Below are positions 59,514-64,000 of a stretch of DNA of 64,000 nt, one piece after another. Numbering within the stretch: the stretch's first letter is position 1; every line of letters starts with the position of its first letter. This DNA is from Pseudomonas sp. Fl4BN1 (lineage in GTDB: Bacteria > Pseudomonadota > Gammaproteobacteria > Pseudomonadales > Pseudomonadaceae): NCBI RefSeq assembly GCF_009908285.1, contig NZ_JAAARM010000022.1:56480-120479 (forward strand), given 5' to 3'. The notes below the pieces were generated by a model. It saw nothing but the letters and a program-made list of their open reading frames with translations. It was not told where the DNA came from and did no database searches. A program made the translations under genes and the position numbers.

Positions 59514-60449
59514 ATGTCCGACCGCGATGCCCGCCGCCTGCTCAACGACCGCCTCGACTGGAACCTGCTACGCACCTTCCGGGTAATCGGCCAGGAGCTG
59601 AGCATCAGCCGCGCGGCGGCGCGCCTGCACCTGACCCAGCCGGCAGTGAGCCAGGCCCTCAAGCGCCTGGAGGAACAACTGGGCCGGCAGTTGATTGCCC
59701 GCCGCGGGCCGCGCTTTGCCCTGACCGAAGTGGGCGAGCAGATCTTCGCCCTGGCCGGGGAGATCTACGGCCAGATGTCACAAGTCAGCAGTGTGCTGGA
59801 GCAACCCGCCGACGAGGTGATCGGCAAGGTCCGGCTGCTGATCATCAGCCGGATCTTCAACGAGTGCTTCGACGACTTTCTGGCCGACTTTCATCGCCAG
59901 CATCCGCGGGTCGACCTGGAGGTGGAGGTGATGCGCAGCTCGGACATCGTCAGCGCCCTGCTGGAAAAGACCGCGACCCTGGGCCTGAGCCTTAACCGCC
60001 GGCCACAGCCGCGCCTGGAACAGCGGCTGTTCCTGCGTCAGCGCTATGCGTTCTTCTGCGGCAAGCACCATGCGCTGTTCGGCCGCCGGGACGTGGCCGA
60101 GGGCGCCCTGCAACGGGAGAACTTCGTCAGCTTCACCAGCGACCAGATCGGCGGCATGCTCTCGCCGTTGACCATCTTTCGTGACCAGCAGGGCTTCAGC
60201 GGGCGGATTGTCGCCTCCTCCCCGAGCCTGGAAGAAGTGCGCCGCCTGGTGATCGCCGGCTTTGGCATCGGCTGTTTGCCGGAGCATGTGGTGGCGGCCG
60301 ACACCGAGGCCGGGCTGCTATGGCGCCTACCGCCCCACGACGGCATCGCCGATGTCGACATCCACCTGCTGTGGAACCGTGAGCAGCGCATGAGCCGGGC
60401 CGAGGTATTGTTCCTGGAGTTGTTGCAGGGCTGCCTTGCGACTCAATGA
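59514..60449 (+). CDS. LysR-family transcriptional regulator
   Basis: From ATG 59514 the protein is 311 aa. The N-terminal winged helix reads LLRTFRVIGQELSISRAAAR, then LTQPAVSQALKRLEEQLGRQ, and the remaining ~220 residues are the inducer-binding domain. A start 63 bp further upstream is open but would sit in the regulatory region. It is divergent from the transporter-amidase-deacetylase operon and is the likely regulator. Confidence 0.88.
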   Translation: MSDRDARRLLNDRLDWNLLRTFRVIGQELSISRAAARLHLTQPAVSQALKRLEEQLGRQLIARRGPRFALTEVGEQIFALAGEIYGQMSQVSSVLEQPADEVIGKVRLLIISRIFNECFDDFLADFHRQHPRVDLEVEVMRSSDIVSALLEKTATLGLSLNRRPQPRLEQRLFLRQRYAFFCGKHHALFGRRDVAEGALQRENFVSFTSDQIGGMLSPLTIFRDQQGFSGRIVASSPSLEEVRRLVIAGFGIGCLPEHVVAADTEAGLLWRLPPHDGIADVDIHLLWNREQRMSRAEVLFLELLQGCLATQ

Positions 60450-60506
60450 CCGAAGGGGCGATCGGCTGGATTCACCCGGCGTCGGGCAGCCCGAGAGTGA
60501 AATGAT

Positions 60507-62399
60507 TCAGACGTGGGGATCACCCGGAACCTTGGCCGGGGCTGCGTACTGCGGTTTGAGGTGACCGCTCTGGTCCAATAGCCAGGCATCCATGATCTGC
60601 CGCACCACAGGGCCGGCAACCCGGCCACCGGCTTCGCCGTTCTCGATCATCACCGAGATCACGATCTGCGGATGCTCGGCCGGGGCAAAACCAACGAACA
60701 GGGCGTTGTCACGGTTGCGCTCGCGAGTCTTGAGGCGGTCGTAACGCTCGCCCTGCTTGATCGCCACTACCTGGGCGGTACCGCTCTTTCCGGCAATCCG
60801 GTACTGCGCGCCGGCGGCGGCGGCGCGGGCAATGCCACGCGGGTCGTGCATGACCATTTGCATGCCGTGGTTGACCTGCTCCCAATCATGAGGGTTCTTC
60901 AGCAGGATGTTGGGCATTGGGTGTTCATCCACTGGCGCTACGCCATCGATGGTCCTGGCCAGGTGCGGGCGGTTCCAGATCCCCTTGTTGGCGATCAGCG
61001 CGGTGGCCTGGGCCAGTTGCAACGGCGTGACCTGCATGTAGCCCTGACCGATGCCGAGGATTACCGTTTCCCCCGGGAACCAAGGCTGGCGACGCGTAGC
61101 GCGCTTCCAGGCCTGGGACGGCATCAGACCTGCCGACTCTTCGAACATGTCCAGGGAGACCTTTTCCCCCAGGCCAAACATTGCCATGTAATCGTGCAGA
61201 CGATCGATCCCAAGCTTGTGGGCCAAGTCGTAGAAGTAGGTGTCGTTGGAGCGCATGATCGCCGCGTCCATGTCCACCCAGCCATCGCCGCTGTGGTTCC
61301 AGTTGCGGTATTTGTGATCGAAGTCCGGCAGTTGGTAGTAACCCGGATCGAAGACTCGGGTCGAAGCGGTAACGACCCCGGTGTCGAGGCCGGCAATCGC
61401 CACTTCCGGCTTGATCGTCGACCCCGGTGCGTAAAGGCCACGCAAGACCCGGTTGAACAGCGGCCGGTCGATGGAATCGTGCAGCGCCGCGTATTCCTTG
61501 AAGCTGATGCCGGTGACGAACAGGTTGGGATCGAAACTCGGTTTGCTGACCATGGCCAGCACTTCGCCGGTGGCGGGATCGAGGGCTACCACTGAGCCGC
61601 GACGATCACCAAGGGCTTCTTCAGCCGCTTCCTGGAGCTTCACGTCGAGGCTCAGGACGATGTTCTTCCCGGGAACCGGATCGGTATGCTTGAGTACCCG
61701 CATGACTCGGCCCTGAGCGTTGGTCTCTACCTCTTCATAGCCGACGCGACCGTGCAGCTCGGACTCATAAAACTTCTCGATGCCCGTCTTGCCGATGGAC
61801 TGGGTGCCGCGATACTCCACTGAGTCCAGGGTCTTGGCCTCTTTCTCGTTGATCCGCCCGACGTAGCCGATGGAGTGGGCGAAATGCGCGCCCATGGGGT
61901 AGTGGCGGACGAACTGGGCCTCGACATCCAGGCCTGGCAGACGGTATTCGTTGACGGCCAGTACAGCGATCTGTTCCTCGGTGAGTTCATAGAACAGGGT
62001 CACAGGAACAAAGGGATGACGAGCCTGCTTCATCTCCTTGTCGAACAGGCTGCGATCTTCCGGGGGCAGGTGCAGCAGGTCGACCACAGTATCCAATTCA
62101 CCCTTGATATCAGTGGTCCGTTCGCGGGTGACGGTCAGGTTGAAGCTGGGGCGGTTATCTGCCAGGACTACGCCGTTGCGGTCGTAGATCAGCCCGCGGG
62201 TCGGCGTGATCGGCAGCACGTGCACCCGGTTGTTTTCCGAAACCGTGGAGTGATAGTCGAACTCCACCACCTGCAGGAAATACATGCGGGCCACCAGGGC
62301 GCAGGTAATGCCCACCACCAATACGGCGCAGGCGAGCAAACGCTTGTTGACCAGGCGGGTTTCTTTCTCATGGTCCTTGATCGGAATCGCTTCGGGCAT
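60507..62399 (-). CDS. mrdA: Penicillin-binding protein 2 paralogue
   Basis: From ATG 62399 (MPEAIPIKDHEKETRLVNKR) the protein is 630 aa, the size of PBP2. An N-terminal anchor helix (LLACAVLVVGITCALVARMY) is followed by the dimerisation domain (PTRGLIYDRNGVVLADN). The transpeptidase domain has APGSTIKP (active Ser), MRSNDTYF for SxN and AGKSGTAQV for KSGT. It elongates lateral peptidoglycan. No rodA or mltB is beside it, so this is probably a second copy rather than the rod-system gene. A TTG start 30 bp upstream is less likely. Confidence 0.85.
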   Translation of the reverse strand: MPEAIPIKDHEKETRLVNKRLLACAVLVVGITCALVARMYFLQVVEFDYHSTVSENNRVHVLPITPTRGLIYDRNGVVLADNRPSFNLTVTRERTTDIKGELDTVVDLLHLPPEDRSLFDKEMKQARHPFVPVTLFYELTEEQIAVLAVNEYRLPGLDVEAQFVRHYPMGAHFAHSIGYVGRINEKEAKTLDSVEYRGTQSIGKTGIEKFYESELHGRVGYEEVETNAQGRVMRVLKHTDPVPGKNIVLSLDVKLQEAAEEALGDRRGSVVALDPATGEVLAMVSKPSFDPNLFVTGISFKEYAALHDSIDRPLFNRVLRGLYAPGSTIKPEVAIAGLDTGVVTASTRVFDPGYYQLPDFDHKYRNWNHSGDGWVDMDAAIMRSNDTYFYDLAHKLGIDRLHDYMAMFGLGEKVSLDMFEESAGLMPSQAWKRATRRQPWFPGETVILGIGQGYMQVTPLQLAQATALIANKGIWNRPHLARTIDGVAPVDEHPMPNILLKNPHDWEQVNHGMQMVMHDPRGIARAAAAGAQYRIAGKSGTAQVVAIKQGERYDRLKTRERNRDNALFVGFAPAEHPQIVISVMIENGEAGGRVAGPVVRQIMDAWLLDQSGHLKPQYAAPAKVPGDPHV

Positions 62400-62714
62400 T
62401 GCTACGGCTTCTCGTTGAATAGAGGTCAACGCTGATCCGTGCGGGTGAACTCAAGTCCATTAAAAAAGAGCTGCACCATACCAAAAACCATCTACTGACT
62501 TTGAGGGGATTTCCATCGCGACTGATCAATGGCGCCCACGCATTACGACACTCGTGATCTCCACGCAAAAATCTTGTTCCGATTCACGGGTTTTTCATAC
62601 CTCCTCGGCTGGGGATACTGAAGGCTGTTATTGCTGCGGCTGTTAGCCCGAAACCGGCTGGCACAAGACTCCGGGGCCGTTGCACGATTTCTTCCGATAT
62701 CACGAGGATCAACA
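62400..62714. other. Divergent promoter region
   Basis: 315 bp between PBP2 and the oxidoreductase gene. It is less GC-rich than the genes and probably carries both promoters, but I find no element that I can assign. An ACGAGG ribosome-binding site stands before ATG 62715. Confidence 0.4.
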
Positions 62715-63707
62715 ATGACCACTGACTACGCGGCCTGGGGCTGGACCCAGGGCAAAGGACTGCAAGGCCTGAAACTGATTCGCAAACCGCTGCCACGGCC
62801 TGCGGCTCATGAGCTGTTGGTTGCCAACACTGCCATTGCCCTGAATCCAGTGGACTGGAAAATGATCGAATGGGGACCTGACGACTGGTCTGACGGCCAT
62901 GTGCCTGGGGTGGATGGCGCGGGAGTGATTGTGGCTGCAGGCAGTGCTGTGCCAATGCGCCCAGGAACTCGGGTGGCCTATCACCAGGCATTAAACCGTG
63001 ACGGCAGCTTCGCTGAATACAGCTTGATCGACGCCAGGTGTGCCATTGCCCTGCCTGACGCCCTTGACGATGCGCTGGCTGCCGCATTGCCCTGCCCCGG
63101 CCTCACAGCCCTGCAAGCACTGGACAAATTGCCACAAGGCGGTACAGAGGATGTTCTGGTGGTGGGGGCCGGTGGAGCGGTAGGCAACTTATTAGTGCAG
63201 ATGGCCGTACAACAAGGTTTTCGCGTCTGGGCCAGCGCTTCGCCCGCCCATCATGAGGCGTTGCTCAGCGCGGGCGTGACAGGGGTCTTGGATTACCACA
63301 GACAAGGCTGGCAGAACGAGTTGCAGTCCTGTCTGGGACGGCGTCGTCTGCATGCCCTGTTCGATACGGTGAGCGGCGAACACGCAGCTGGACTCGCCCC
63401 TTTACTGGGTTACAACGGCCATTTGGTATGCATTCAGGATCGCCAGGAAACAGCTCCGTTACCTGCCTTCAGTACTGCGCTGTCGCTACATGAAGTGGCG
63501 CTGAACAGTGTGCATGCCCATGGCAGTGAATCTGACTGGCGCGCCTACCAGCGCAATGGCACGGCTTTGTTAAAGCAGGTAGCCGAAGGGCAACTCAAGC
63601 CCTCTGCCTTGCTGCCCTTCAGTTTTGCCGAACTGCCGGAAAAACTCCGCTCACTGAAGGACGGTGAGCGAGTTGGCAAATGGGTGGCACGTCTGCAAAA
63701 CGTCTGA
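62715..63707 (+). CDS. Quinone-oxidoreductase-like MDR protein
   Basis: From ATG 62715 the product is 330 aa, a zinc-free medium-chain dehydrogenase/reductase. The GroES-like N-terminal half (PRPAAHELLVANTAIALNPV, DWKMIEWG and PGVDGAGVIVAAGSAV) is followed by the NADP-binding GAGGAVGNLLVQMAVQQGF. Catalytic zinc ligands of alcohol dehydrogenases are not seen, which points to a quinone or enone reductase. Substrate unknown. Confidence 0.85.
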   Translation: MTTDYAAWGWTQGKGLQGLKLIRKPLPRPAAHELLVANTAIALNPVDWKMIEWGPDDWSDGHVPGVDGAGVIVAAGSAVPMRPGTRVAYHQALNRDGSFAEYSLIDARCAIALPDALDDALAAALPCPGLTALQALDKLPQGGTEDVLVVGAGGAVGNLLVQMAVQQGFRVWASASPAHHEALLSAGVTGVLDYHRQGWQNELQSCLGRRRLHALFDTVSGEHAAGLAPLLGYNGHLVCIQDRQETAPLPAFSTALSLHEVALNSVHAHGSESDWRAYQRNGTALLKQVAEGQLKPSALLPFSFAELPEKLRSLKDGERVGKWVARLQNV

Positions 63708-63876
63708 GGCACGTGTGTGAGTCAGGCAAGCCTTGGCTCGCATCGCACTACCAGATCAAGACCATGAATCATCTGTAACGTCGGCGCGCAGCCCTGGCTG
63801 CTGTCACAAGATGCTGGCAGCCGGGCCGACCAAACAAGGACAGAGAGCTGCCTGCAGCTTTTTCTCGGGCAAAACA

Positions 63877-63906
63877 AAACCCCAACTGCTTTCGCAATTG
63901 GGGTTT
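63877..63906 (-). terminator. rRNA operon terminator
   Basis: AAACCCCAA-N12-TTGGGGTTT, followed on the minus strand by TTGTTTTGC. It lies just after the 3' end of the 5S rRNA and ends the ribosomal operon. Confidence 0.88.
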
Positions 63907-63916
63907 CGGAATTTAA

Positions 63917-64000
63917 TCTTGACGATGACCTACTCTCACATGGGGAAACCCCACACTACCATCGGCGATGCATCGTTTCACTACTGAGTTCGGGATGGGA
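63917..64000 (-). rRNA. rrf: 5S ribosomal RNA, 3' part
   Basis: The last ~84 bases are the reverse complement of the 3' part of Pseudomonas 5S rRNA (TCCCATCCCGAACTCAGTAG at the window edge, ending GGTCATCGTCAAG). The 5' ~35 nt lie outside the window. The transcript runs leftwards into the terminator, so the 23S and 16S genes are to the right. Confidence 0.95.

Noticed and set aside
1..64000. CRISPR arrays, tRNA genes, insertion-sequence transposases, prophage genes
   Set aside because: I looked for regularly spaced repeats, tRNA-like folds with the TTC loop and transposase or integrase motifs, and saw none.

Overview
The window looks like a chromosomal segment from a fluorescent-group Pseudomonas. 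It has high GC and REP/REPIN-type intergenic repeats, and its last ~84 bases are the reverse complement of the 3' part of a Pseudomonas-type 5S rRNA. It also holds a GacA/Rsm-type small RNA, a quinohemoprotein amine dehydrogenase (QHNDH) locus and a Roc-like regulated chaperone-usher fimbrial locus. All calls come from reading the sequence and from family knowledge; no database search was run.

Layout. 0.1-3.9 kb: siderophore-interacting flavoprotein, type II thioesterase, and a divergent MFS exporter/TetR pair with two identical 17-bp operators. 3.9-6.4 kb: a worn region with two gene remnants among small enzymes (VOC protein, isochorismatase-like hydrolase). 6.4-10.8 kb: a three-gene set ending in an unusual alpha/beta-hydrolase plus ATP-grasp/phosphohistidine fusion. 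10.8-15.4 kb: GlxA-type regulator with divergent isonitrile hydratase, then a monooxygenase-like protein and a LysE exporter divergent from a MocR regulator. 15.57-15.69 kb: candidate Rsm sRNA on the minus strand. 15.8-19.1 kb: kinase-like resistance protein, AHSA1-like protein, ADP-ribosylglycohydrolase-GFA fusion, LprI-like protein.

19.2-41.2 kb is dominated by QHNDH. The structural operon qhpA-D-C-B is on the minus strand. The maturation genes qhpG, qhpE, qhpF and a sigma-54 activator lie about 10 kb away. Between them are a WG-repeat lipoprotein, a HAD phosphatase, a SigJ-like sigma factor with a flavoprotein, a phenylacetaldehyde-type aldehyde dehydrogenase behind a good -24/-12 promoter, and an amidohydrolase. 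Together they suggest oxidation of primary amines in the periplasm and of the resulting aldehydes in the cytoplasm. The 3' end of qhpB is duplicated around a low-GC two-gene cassette of unknown function.

41.5-55.6 kb: chaperone-usher fimbriae (pilin, chaperone, usher, two paralogous adhesins) with two receiver proteins downstream and a RocS/RocA-like phosphorelay upstream. A third, RocR-like gene is broken by an in-frame TGA. A 14-bp motif is shared by the pilin and rocR-like upstream regions. 55.7-60.4 kb: acetylpolyamine amidohydrolase-like protein, carbamoylase-like amidase and MHS transporter, divergent from a LysR regulator. 60.5-64 kb: a PBP2 paralogue without rodA, a quinone-oxidoreductase-like protein, then the terminator and end of an rRNA operon.
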